A stretch of 64,000 bases of DNA from Schizochytrium sp. TIO01 (lineage: Eukaryota > Sar > Bigyra > Thraustochytrida > Thraustochytriidae). The stretch is from contig SMSO01000034.1 of assembly GCA_004764695.1 (NCBI GenBank), positions 2,860,501-2,924,500 on the forward strand. Direction: 5' to 3'. Below are positions 53,893 to 63,336 of the stretch, in pieces (position 1 is the first letter of the stretch; the number at the start of each line of letters is the position of its first letter). The notes below the pieces were generated by a model. It was given only the letters and a program-made list of their open reading frames with translations. It did no database searches and had not been told where the DNA came from. The position numbers and the translations under genes are program-made.

Positions 53893-54040
53893 TCCAAAGT
53901 CCAGAACAGCGGCCAACTTCGACGAGCAAATCCGAAACTGGTCTGTGCGTGCGCGAGGAGAACTTTCCTTTCCAATAAGTTCCACGAAGCTAGGCATAGA
54001 AAGCGGAGTCTAGTTTGAAGTCTCTTATTGTTCAGACAGC

Positions 54041-54610
54041 ATGTTGGCAGCAGCTCGGCGATTGGCAACACAAGGCCGCATGGGTGGCGCCATCTTGGCA
54101 GTGTCTGGCCTCGGTCTCGCAACTGTCGCAGTCTCTGGACCCAACACCGCAAGCAGTGCAGCTGCCCCTGGCCCGGACTGCGCAGAGCCCGTGTGCGACG
54201 ATAAGAAGGACATGTTCAACGCCATGATGGGCGGCAAGAACCAGAACGCGCACAAGAACCGTGAGTGCCCCTTGACGCGGAGTCAACTTGGACGCTCTAC
54301 ATGGGAATTCTTGCATACAACTGCCGCCTACTATCCTGAAAAGCCTACTGAGGAGCAGCAGAAGGCAGCTCGTGACCTGGTAGACTCTATGAGTGTGTTG
54401 TATGCTTGCTCGCACTGTCGTGAGCACTTTCGCAACCATGTGGAGGAGCACCCCGTGGATGTCTCCAGCCGGAAAGCATTTGCCACATGGCTCTGTGAGA
54501 CACACAATGTCGTCAATGAGGTCCTTGGCAAACCGCAATTTGATTGTGCTAAGCTTGAAGAGAGATGGCGCACTGGATGTCGCGAGACTGCAAAGGCCAA
54601 GGCCAAGTGA
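54041..54610 (+). CDS. ERV1: Mitochondrial FAD-linked sulfhydryl oxidase Erv1/ALR
   Basis: 189 residues from ATG 54041. It oxidises thiols in the mitochondrial intermembrane space, passing electrons to cytochrome c or oxygen. The N-terminus (MLAAARRLATQGRMGGAILA) is Arg/Ala-rich with a hydrophobic stretch, fitting a bipartite import signal. A possible shuttle pair is Cys47/Cys52 (CX4C). The Erv fold begins ECPLTRSQLGRSTWEFLH, then TAAYYPEKPTEEQQKAA. The active-site CxxC is Cys123/Cys126 in YACSHCREHF; most relatives have YPC. The FAD-binding motif WLCETHNVVNEVLGKPQFDC holds Cys152 and Cys169, the usual structural disulfide. The short tail ends in Lys/Ala. Confidence 0.95.
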   Translation: MLAAARRLATQGRMGGAILAVSGLGLATVAVSGPNTASSAAAPGPDCAEPVCDDKKDMFNAMMGGKNQNAHKNRECPLTRSQLGRSTWEFLHTTAAYYPEKPTEEQQKAARDLVDSMSVLYACSHCREHFRNHVEEHPVDVSSRKAFATWLCETHNVVNEVLGKPQFDCAKLEERWRTGCRETAKAKAK

Positions 54611-56086
54611 AAACCTTGAGTCCGAATGAGGGAGCGCAAACATATTGATTTGACATTACGGGGAAAAGAAAATAGCATTATTATGGTGTCACTACCGAGG
54701 CTTTTTCTTTCATGTGTGCGAGAGCATCGCCTCTGTGGCTTGGAACTTGTCACCGATCGTGAGCCAATCTCATTTTGTGGGCATTGTCTGCCAGGTCGTG
54801 GATCATATTATGAATTATGAAATTTCCTGCTGCAATATAACTCAGATCTCAGTCGAATGATGAGAACCAAAGATAAGTCCTCACCTAATAGTCTCGTCAA
54901 TTTAAAACGCTGCTCTCCCGATAGCAAACAAACTATATCTAGTCTCAGTTAGCCGCCAACAATCTTCACGGTTCTCTAAATGAATTTTGAAGATTAATCA
55001 CCTTGCTTCTGGTGAGCCCTTCATTTTCGAACAATGAATTAATTAACTTTATGTAACCATCAGTTTAGTCACTTTAGTTTGGCAATCCTTGTTTTGTTGT
55101 AGTGAATTTAGAAGATCGATCACCTTCCTTTCGGTGAGCTCTTCTTTTTTAAACAATGAATTGATTAACTTTATGTAACCATCAGTTTTGTCACTTTAGC
55201 TTGGCAATCCTTGTTTCGATTCTTGAAGTGGGCCAAACTCCACGATAGAGCTTGCAAAGTTTTATAACTTCCATTCTCTAAATCATGCTACAACTAATTA
55301 ACGTAAGAGAATAGTAAATGAAATCATACTTACATTGCTATTATTTAAAGGAGTTCGTATTCCACGCGAACATCCAATAAAGCCGAAGCCGCAACAATGT
55401 GAACTTCCCCACCACACAATAATTCTCTTGCAAAACTCGTTTTCTATGCCCAATATCGGCCCGGGTCCAGACGGTCCGCAAAGCTTTCACTTTCCATCCA
55501 GTTTAACGTGATCTCCCACCTTTTCAAGAGTATCATGTCCAGTATCTAGCTAGTAACAGTTCTACCTGAAGGAGGTCGCGCACCCCACTAAATTTGAATG
55601 TAATCAGTCGCTCCTGCAAACTTTCAAGTTAGTCACTGATGTCAACGATGTCGAACTCATCAAACAAAATGCGTTTGGTCTGCTAAACAATGGCAATCAC
55701 TTCTGGTAATGAATGAGAGCTTTACGTCCGGGGGTGGGTGGATGCACACGCAGTACCTACCAGGTAGTATCTGTTGCTTGCACCATCGCCAATGTTCTCC
55801 CATAGTATCCCTTTGATAGAGGTAATTAGTCAGAAAAGAAAAGAAACAAAAATTCTCAATTCTTTGCTGATTCCCTCTTCTTAACTACGCCTAGTTAGCA
55901 ATAGGTATTATTGCAGATTGGTTTATCGTCGTCATCATTATCAGCAGTTCATTACATTTTATCAAAGCTACGACGAAAAACCAAGTCGCTCGCTCGTGGA
56001 GAGATCTTGCAAACCTGATCTGATCGGTCGGTGTAGAAGGTCGTCTCAGCTGCTTCGTGGAGGGAACTTCGGATCGAGAGTTCGCT
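54611..56086. other. Intergenic region with a tandem duplication
   Basis: 1.5 kb between Erv1 and the kinase/CrtC-like gene, both on the plus strand. Apart from the duplication at 54981-55216 no gene is seen. The last ~170 bp are the presumed promoter and 5' UTR of the gene at 56087. Confidence 0.45.
54981..55216. repeat. Tandem duplication, period 122 bp, with a conserved short hairpin
   Basis: Two 114-bp copies (54981-55094 and 55103-55216) align without gaps at a period of exactly 122 bp and differ at only about 15 positions. Long identical blocks include ACTTTATGTAACCATCAGTT and GGCAATCCTTG. Each copy contains TCACC, eight bases, GGTGA: a 5-bp hairpin at 54998-55015 and 55120-55137. In the second copy some loop bases differ while the stem is unchanged. 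No coding potential is seen. Confidence 0.88.
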
Positions 56087-58801
56087 ATGGTGGCTGCAAG
56101 CAAGCTGACCCGCCGCCGTGGGCTTGCGCTTGTGCTGCTTGCTATTGTGGCGGTGCTTGTGCGCAAGGTCCGCAAGAATGCTTTTTTGAGCCGCGCTGCG
56201 GTGGCTTTCATGCAGGTCCTATGGGAAAAGCTCACCCTCGGATACTTTGCTAGATCAGACGGATTCGTACTCTCTGGCAAAGATGTTACTCGTGAATGGC
56301 TTGAGACCGAGCTGCAGAGACGCTATGGCATTACACGCGTGGCTGTGACCAGCCTTGAAGCCACGCCCATGGGTGCTGAAACTGGCAATGTAAGCACAAT
56401 GTTTAGGCTCAAGGTGAAGTACTCCACCAATACACCCGGTCTTCCCGAGACTATGGTGCTTAAATCCCCTCGTAATGAATTTGCACATCGCATTCCGTTC
56501 ATGGTGACATACATGAACGAAATGGAGCCCCGTTTTTACCAAATCCTCGAGCCTGAGCTTACAAGGCTCAACGAGGTCAACCCAGAGGGTTTGGGCGTTC
56601 ATTTCCCTGAAACCATTGCTGTGCGCCACAACAAGGCGGGGAACTTTTATGTGCTCATGGAGGATGTCACACTCAAGGGTGCTCGCATGCTTACTGAGGA
56701 TGATGAAATCACTTCAGTGGAGGAAGCAAGTTATGCCATGCGCAGTATTGCTTCCTTTCATGGCCCGTTTTGGGACCTCCCGCCAAACAAGTGTACGCTC
56801 ATTGTCAATCAAAATGATCCAGTTCTTGGCCTTACGAGCGAATTTATGAAGGCTGGTTGGGATCAAGCCGTTGCCAAAATGGGTTCGCGCATGCCTAAAG
56901 ATCTCTCTCAACGCGGCAAACTGCTTATTCAAATCTCCCAACGCCTTCACGACTATATGTCTGGAGGCTTTGGCGGGGCGCCGTGCACCATCGTGCACGG
57001 TGATTGCCATCTCAGCAATTCCTTCAAGATCCCTGTGGATCCTAACGACGAATCCAAGTATGAGCTTGGTCTTTACGATTTCCAGATGCTGCGCCGCGGC
57101 AATCCAATGCTTGACCTCGCATCGTTCTTAGCAGGCTCTACAGATGCCAATTTCTTGGCAAACCACCTTGATGAACTCCTTCAAGTTTATCTTGACCGTG
57201 TTGCTGAATTTGATGACAGTGCCCGGACTCAGTTGACTGTAGAGGACCTCGGACGTGATTTTCGCTTGGCACTGGCTGTCCATTTCAGCTGGAACATTGC
57301 TGCGTCGCTTGCCATTCCTTTCGACACCCCGGCTGCTGAGCAATATAAGGTCTACTTCACGCGCATGTGTGCCGCTGTCGATCGTTTGGAAGTGATTGAC
57401 ACAGCTCTCAGCTACTTTGGTGGCCGGACCCTTGGGTGCGACTTGTATCGTGGCAAAGCCCCGAACTGGGAGATCCCGCCTGTGCAAAGATTCGTACCTA
57501 ATTCGGACGACCTTTTGCACAAAGATGAAGGTATCGTTACCTACCGTGCCAAGCTTGCTGAGCTTCAACCTGGTCTTTGGAATCGAATCAAATATGAGCT
57601 CAAGTACCGCTTGATGGAACGTGCGACACGCTCACGCAAGGGTTATCATGGTCAAAAGACCACTGACCTGAAGGGCTCCTACCTTGAGGGTGCCCACCCT
57701 GTAGAATGGGCACAAGGTACCCCTGTGGAGACATCTGCTTTTGATTCATACTATCTCTCCACCTTCGCACCCTTCGAGGAGGGTAAGCCTTCTTTGGCGC
57801 TGCGAATCTGCAAGCGCCCACAAGACGATGAGGGTGAAGTATGGCTGGTAATCAAGAATCCAGGTGATGCAATCTACACGTGGGTTCAGCATCGCGCAAC
57901 AACTGCACGCGTGGTTTATGAAAACTCGAGCACCGTCATGGCGACTTCTGAAGATAAGCAATCTGTGATGCGCTTCATTTGTGACGAACCCATGGAGCGC
58001 TGGCGTGCGACTTTCTCGGGCAAGATTAAAAACAACACTACTGGTGAAATTGTCGATGCCTCATTTGACCTCTCCTGGACAAAGAACATGGACATGTTTT
58101 CCTTTGGTACTAACGTCTCCCCTTCCCTTACGGCACGTGCATTGGCCCTTGAGACCTTTTCCAAGGAATGGGGTGAAGAACTTAAGGCGGCGCATCAGGA
58201 GCACTACGAACTATTTGGCACCACAAAGGGCAACCTGATGCTTGATGGCAAGAAACTTAAGGTACATGGACGTGGAATGCGTGACCGCGCTTTTGGTATT
58301 CGTGACTGGGGCTACATGCAGCGTTACGTAGCGCACTATTTTTGGACAGGAAGCCTCGAAAAGAGCTCATTCTTTAACCTTACAATGCCAAGCCTTCCGG
58401 TTCTCTCAAACGCCAAATTTGGTTTTGTGTGCCCCTCTGGCGGCTCTAAGGCTTCCACTGTAAATGCAATGAGCGGTAACCTTGGAGAAATTGGCGCGGA
58501 CGGCACTCCTGCCAAAGAGTTCTGGCAATCTGTAGAGTGCAACAACATCACTTATACTATGAAGGCATTTGTTGAAAAGGGCGACACAGCTCTGCTTGAC
58601 ATGGGACCAGGCCGCATGCTTGTTAATATCCGCTTCACCAAGTTTGAGGTGACTTGGGTCAATCCTGAAAATGGCCATCTCGAGCGTGAAATCGGCTATG
58701 GTGGCTCGGAATATGCTTACCGCTTCAATGACTATATTCCTCCCAAGCCATGTCTTGCAGACTTGAAACACCTCCCTGTTACCGGCGAAAATCAACACTG
58801 A
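56087..58801 (+). CDS. Fusion of an ecdysteroid-kinase-like (APH-fold) domain with a CrtC/AttH-like domain
   Basis: 904 residues; the frame opens at GTG 56057 but the first ATG is 56087 (MVAASKLTRRRGLALV). A hydrophobic segment at about 12-25 flanked by Arg/Lys looks like a membrane anchor. Residues about 60-430 are an aminoglycoside-phosphotransferase-fold kinase of the EcKL/CHK type: ETMVLKSP (ATP Lys), NFYVLMEDVTLKG, catalytic loop VHGDCHLSN (His304, Asp306, Asn311), metal-binding Asp331 in LYDFQMLRRG and PMLDLASFLAG. Such kinases phosphorylate hydroxyls of small lipophilic molecules. Residues about 560-890 form a beta-rich, lipocalin-like domain of the CrtC/AttH/DUF7064 sort; the key motif is KVHGRGMRDRAFGIRDWGYM (Arg732, Asp733, Arg739, Asp740, Trp741). 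In carotenoid and terpenoid pathways that fold hydrates or binds isoprenoids. A membrane-linked enzyme for a lipophilic metabolite is inferred; the substrate is unknown. Confidence 0.8.
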   Translation: MVAASKLTRRRGLALVLLAIVAVLVRKVRKNAFLSRAAVAFMQVLWEKLTLGYFARSDGFVLSGKDVTREWLETELQRRYGITRVAVTSLEATPMGAETGNVSTMFRLKVKYSTNTPGLPETMVLKSPRNEFAHRIPFMVTYMNEMEPRFYQILEPELTRLNEVNPEGLGVHFPETIAVRHNKAGNFYVLMEDVTLKGARMLTEDDEITSVEEASYAMRSIASFHGPFWDLPPNKCTLIVNQNDPVLGLTSEFMKAGWDQAVAKMGSRMPKDLSQRGKLLIQISQRLHDYMSGGFGGAPCTIVHGDCHLSNSFKIPVDPNDESKYELGLYDFQMLRRGNPMLDLASFLAGSTDANFLANHLDELLQVYLDRVAEFDDSARTQLTVEDLGRDFRLALAVHFSWNIAASLAIPFDTPAAEQYKVYFTRMCAAVDRLEVIDTALSYFGGRTLGCDLYRGKAPNWEIPPVQRFVPNSDDLLHKDEGIVTYRAKLAELQPGLWNRIKYELKYRLMERATRSRKGYHGQKTTDLKGSYLEGAHPVEWAQGTPVETSAFDSYYLSTFAPFEEGKPSLALRICKRPQDDEGEVWLVIKNPGDAIYTWVQHRATTARVVYENSSTVMATSEDKQSVMRFICDEPMERWRATFSGKIKNNTTGEIVDASFDLSWTKNMDMFSFGTNVSPSLTARALALETFSKEWGEELKAAHQEHYELFGTTKGNLMLDGKKLKVHGRGMRDRAFGIRDWGYMQRYVAHYFWTGSLEKSSFFNLTMPSLPVLSNAKFGFVCPSGGSKASTVNAMSGNLGEIGADGTPAKEFWQSVECNNITYTMKAFVEKGDTALLDMGPGRMLVNIRFTKFEVTWVNPENGHLEREIGYGGSEYAYRFNDYIPPKPCLADLKHLPVTGENQH

Positions 58802-60829
58802 TTTGGTTTCTGTTTAGCAATAATTTTTTAATAAGGATTCTATTTGATCATTTGGAGTGTCGTTCCCTTGCCTTGCATACTGAAAGTTGATATTTATCAA
58901 CTGGAGTTGACTATGATAATATACTTAATAGGTACTGAATAAAGTGATAGATGAAGCTAAGGAGTTTTGACTTATGAGTTTGACCTTGGTAAGCATTAAA
59001 CTACTCCAGGTCATCTGATCAATGCAGATTGAGAATACAATCATATGTACAAAGCATCACGGTGTTTACTCATGTCTCATGGACATCATTTGAGGATAGT
59101 TTTTCAACAGATTTTCAATTGTCGGTTTTGGTGTCGCTTATCTGCAATCGAGAGAATCCTTGATCTTGAGGAGGATTCATAGTTTTGATTTGTTGGTTTA
59201 GGAACAATCGAGCCCAATATCAGCTAAGAGTGCTATAGCCAGCCCGCTAGAACTCTGGCAGTGTCAGATGTACTTGCCCTCCCCATTGTGGCTCTCAGTA
59301 TTGCATATAAATTTACCTTTTTTGGAGGGATTGAAAGGTGTATAATCAGAACATGTCGAGATACTTTGTATGCTGTATCAGTAATAGGAACCAAGCTTGA
59401 TGTTTGTCTATTGCACTTTTTGTATTTGGACTGGTTTGAGTCTTCATGAGGATATGAAAACCTATAATCATAGCATTGGGGTAGACACTGTTCCTATTCC
59501 GGTTGAGATAATGTTGAGAATCCTAAAGCTCTCGATTAGCCTTCAAATAATCATTTCATATGTGCTCTCAATCGTAAAGAATATAAGAATTTAAGCTTTC
59601 TGTCATCTGCAAATGTTCTTTACTACTGACATATTCGCATCGAAGAAAAGCTGAGATATTTTGGCAAGGAGTTGTCCGTGGGCCACGAAAATGCAGAATT
59701 TAAGTTCAAAAAATTTAAATAGAAAGTAGAGTATCAAAAACTCATTTGGCATATTAAAGATACAGTTTCAACCTGTGCATAAACAAGTATATACCAAATA
59801 AATCACATACCAAATAAACCAATCCTCTGCGTCATCGATAAGAATAATACTATTTCAGGCTTGATCTAGAACTAGATTTGATAGTATGGCGCATGCACAT
59901 GGGGAATAGCTTGTGCGCCCCTAGCATAACTAGTGAAACAAGAGAATAAATAATACTGGTGATTGTATCAAGGTTCTCTTCTGCCTGAACAGGTCTCTGT
60001 AAAGCCGATGGACAGAAACTCTTCCTCTCGGTGTCGTAAGAGATATATGCATCGCGCCACTTTGCACGTGTCTTACTCTGAAAATCACGCAAACCTCCAT
60101 CTGTATGTATGAAATGTATGAGACGGAGGTCTATATAGTGCTTTAGCCTTCCACATTTCACGTGCATCTTTCTACAGCATCCAGCAGTTATATATTCTCT
60201 GCCATTTTCAAGTATTTAGCCGTCCTGTTCTAATCTCAAGTCATTCTTGCATGGGAAACTCCATCCGGTTTCAACAACGATGATCAACAGTCCCCTGACA
60301 ATACTAGGTGCGCCTTTTGGCATACACTGTCTCGCTCCTCTCTGACGACCGGTTTTATTGATTAATTGATTGAATGGTCAATTCACTCTCGCTTTCTTAA
60401 TTTGAGCTATTACCGTGTAGGCTGACTGAACATCATAGCACATTTCCCCACGATCCTTCCTCGCAACTTCTTCTTTCATGGAGTGCCTTATTTACTGCGA
60501 GCGAGTATGATGTCCTTTGACTCCTATGCGTCGGACCATATTAAATCTCCTGGGACTTGGGCGGGTCTTTAGGGACCACCATTTTGTCCCACCTACTTAG
60601 TCTAGGACCACCTTGCCGCTCTGCTCGAGATAAAAGCAGCTCGCAGTCCATCAGTGACCTAATTGCTCAAGGTCGAGCAGCCAAGTACATTGCGCTCGCG
60701 TGTGGCGCCTTGCGCTACCGATCGCTGCTGCCTTTGTGGACGGCTTCAGCGGAGGAGAACATAGTTTGGTCCTTACTTTATTTTATTTTTTGCGATCGTG
60801 GTTCTCAAGTTTTTCGTTGAAGTGAAACG
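58802..60829. other. Intergenic region
   Basis: 2.0 kb between two plus-strand genes. AT-rich. A minus-strand ATG frame at 60167-59850 (105 codons) has one hydrophobic stretch but no other support. The last ~250 bp are GC-richer and are the likely promoter of the G-box gene. No RNA gene was recognised. Confidence 0.4.
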
Positions 60830-63336
60830 ATGACTTGCGAAGTAGCTTTGCCGGAGGAAGCAAAACATGAAGATAAAAGCTCGTGCGAGCGCGAGAACAT
60901 AGCTGCTACTGGAGAAGACCCAGCGCAGAGTGGAGGTGAGGATTCAGAGGTAGTTCGTACACAAACATTTCAGAATGGCACCGTAGTCTCGATGTTGCGA
61001 GATGGCACTCGCATCCAGACGACAAAGGAAGGAGTTAAACTGGTGCAGTACCCTACGGGTCGAATGTCGCAGACTAATGTAGACGGTACGTCAATTAAAA
61101 AATGCGATAGTAACGCTATGATTATGCGGATCATGATGCTGATCATGATGCTGGTGATTTTGAGGAGGAGGAGATTGAGGCATACTAATACAATTTTATT
61201 ACTGGCTTCTTGCTTTCTTCATGAGGTTTGAACAGGTACGCGCATTGAGCGACTTGAGGATGGAACAAAACTTCAAGTTAACCAAGACGGCTCCACAATC
61301 AGCTTGGCCCCAGATGTAAGTCAATGAATTGTTCTTTGTATAACTCTTATCTATATCAAGGTTGTAGCTCTTCACAGAAGCTAGAAGAAATACGGAATAC
61401 CTCCTTCTGCCATAATTTGATACTCTCACGAAAGGAGCGTTAGACTATCGTTGTTTTTTAGAGTTAGCATCTTCTATTACTGCATTCAAGCAATGAATAC
61501 TAACCGTGTATTAACCGCACATTGTACCCTTAGGGAAAACGGACGCAAATCAGCAAATCGGGTATCCGTATAGTTATGCATACTGATGGCAGCGTAGTTC
61601 AAACAAATCTAGACGGTACAGAAATCCGCTTGAATCCCGATGTAAGTTGTATAAACCTTCCTTGCGATCAAAACACCAGTGTAAAACGTCGTTTGTTTCC
61701 GCAAATGTTGACCGTACGGCACGAAACTAACTGTCGATTAGTTTCATGGGAACATTGTTTTGTTCGGTTACAATCAACCTTTCTTACATATACTATGTGA
61801 TTGAATGGACTTTCAAATCCGATCCCATACTAAAATTCACAAATCTCCACTGATAAATCTTGTACTCAATTGATTCCAAAATCACGTTTCTTTTTATAAC
61901 TATCTTAGGGAACTAAGGTTCAATCAAACCCCGACAAATCGATGGTTCGATATATGCAGAGTCAGCGAGGTAGTGTCCGGGTCTCAGACCCAAGCGACTC
62001 AAGCGAAGACGCTCAAGATCCAACTAATGCATCAACTATGCCTGGAGATCTCATTCAAAATCTCCGCATATTCAAAACAGGCGCGAAAGTGCAGGTCAAT
62101 GAATTGGGTGCTTGGAATATTCAAGTCGAAGAGCCCGATGGAACAATACTGCAAAAGGGTCGTGACGGGACCATGCTTATAAATTGCGATGGCCAATGTA
62201 CCTTGTATAGGAATGGTCGACGATTTACCCGCTGCCTAGAAGATGGCAGCGAGACTATTGGTATTGCAGATCCCGAAGGTGAAGCTTCACTACGTAAACG
62301 CTTCCGTCGCTATGAAGCTCTTGTTCAAGATAAGTCTCAGGATTATCAACAAAAGTTATTAAATGCTGAACGTGCACTTGTGAGTTCAACTCAAGAATAC
62401 GAGCGTCAATGTCATTCGTTGAAGGAGCGCTTGAATTCTGAAATGCGCAGAGCAGACCGCATGGCACTTAAGCTTGAGCAATGGAGAGAGAAGAAACAGT
62501 CTCTTGTAACAAGCAAATCTTCCTCTTTTTCAAATGTAAATCAAGGGCAGGACGCTGACCAAGGCACTTCAGCCCCGGCATTGCCTCCATTACCACATAT
62601 GTCCTCAGGTAAATCAAATTTAGTGACAACATCCTCCAGCACGTCTTCAACAGCTGTTGGGGACGCCAACACAGCCAACAATGCACAAGAAAGTAAACCA
62701 GTCATGGTTGATGAGGGAACGCAATGGAAACTTATGGACGCCCAAAGTCAATTTTTTGGAACGACTGGGTTTATCGAAGAATCTGAAAGTGTTTATAAAG
62801 ACCCTATGCTTGCACGCACTTTGGTTGAGGAGTTACAGCAACGAATTTCTATTCTTGAAATTGAGAAGCAAGAAGTTGAAGATCGTTTGATTGATCTTCG
62901 TTTCTCACTTAATGAAACCAAAGAGAAGAAGCGACCAGGGTGGGCACGCGTCTTCCCATTTCTCTTTGCAAGAAAGGCCGCAAAGGAGAACAAGCGGAAC
63001 AAGGAAAAGGGTGCATTCTCACGGCATGAAAGCCTTCTTGCGGCCGTAGAAAATCTCAAGCAAAGAGAAGAACGTGCTTCTCATGAGCTCACAGCTTTGA
63101 AACGCGAGTCTCAAGGACATATTGATGAAAAATCGAACCTCCGTCGACAAATCGAGACTCTCATTCGCGAGCGAGATGAAGTCCGTGATCGTTGCAACGA
63201 CTTACAGGCACATATCGATGAATATCTTCTTACGGAGGAGGATTTGAGTGCTAGACGGAGTATGGAGATCATGCCTTGCATTGATGAGGAGCTGCATATG
63301 CCAATCAGTTTAACAGAAGTCAGTCCAATGATTTGA
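60830..63336 (+). CDS. G-box (TCP10/CPAP/SAS-4 C-terminal type) and coiled-coil protein, four exons
   Basis: 623 residues from four exons: 60830-61085, 61236-61315, 61534-61641 and 61909-63336. Introns have GTACGT...ACAG (phase 1), GTAAGT...TTAG (phase 0) and GTAAGT...TTAG (phase 0) ends. Residues about 43-175 are G-box beta repeats of the TCP10/CPAP type: FQNGTVVSMLRDGTRIQTTK, GVKLVQYPTGRMSQTNVDGT, LEDGTKLQVNQDGSTI, HTDGSVVQTNLDGTEIRLNP, then a degenerate repeat. After a spacer, a second G-box-like stretch (NELGAWNIQVEEPDGT, RDGTMLINCDGQCTLYRNG) occurs at about 215-270. The C-terminal half has three long coiled coils (about 290-360, 455-495 and 525-605). In CPAP/SAS-4 the G-box binds STIL/Ana2 in centriole assembly. 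Here it is N-terminal to the coiled coils, the reverse of CPAP, so a basal-body relative rather than SAS-4 itself is likely. Confidence 0.83.

Larger units (their letters stand above)
52451..54040. promoter_or_regulatory. Divergent region upstream of uL3 and Erv1
   Basis: 1.6 kb with the uL3 promoter on the left (52451 to about 53000) and the Erv1 promoter on the right. It holds a CTGA repeat and an ACAT microsatellite (listed). Long frames crossing the ACAT array, such as minus 54152-53451, are artefacts of the 4-bp repeat, which has no stops in several frames. Confidence 0.4.

Noticed and set aside
53451-54152. 233-codon minus-strand frame through the ACAT repeat
   Set aside because: The 4-bp repeat lacks stops in several frames and yields a Met-Tyr-Val-Cys ladder; it also overlaps the Erv1 start.
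59850-60167. 105-codon minus-strand ATG frame with one hydrophobic stretch
   Set aside because: AT-rich DNA, no further signal; length is within chance expectation.
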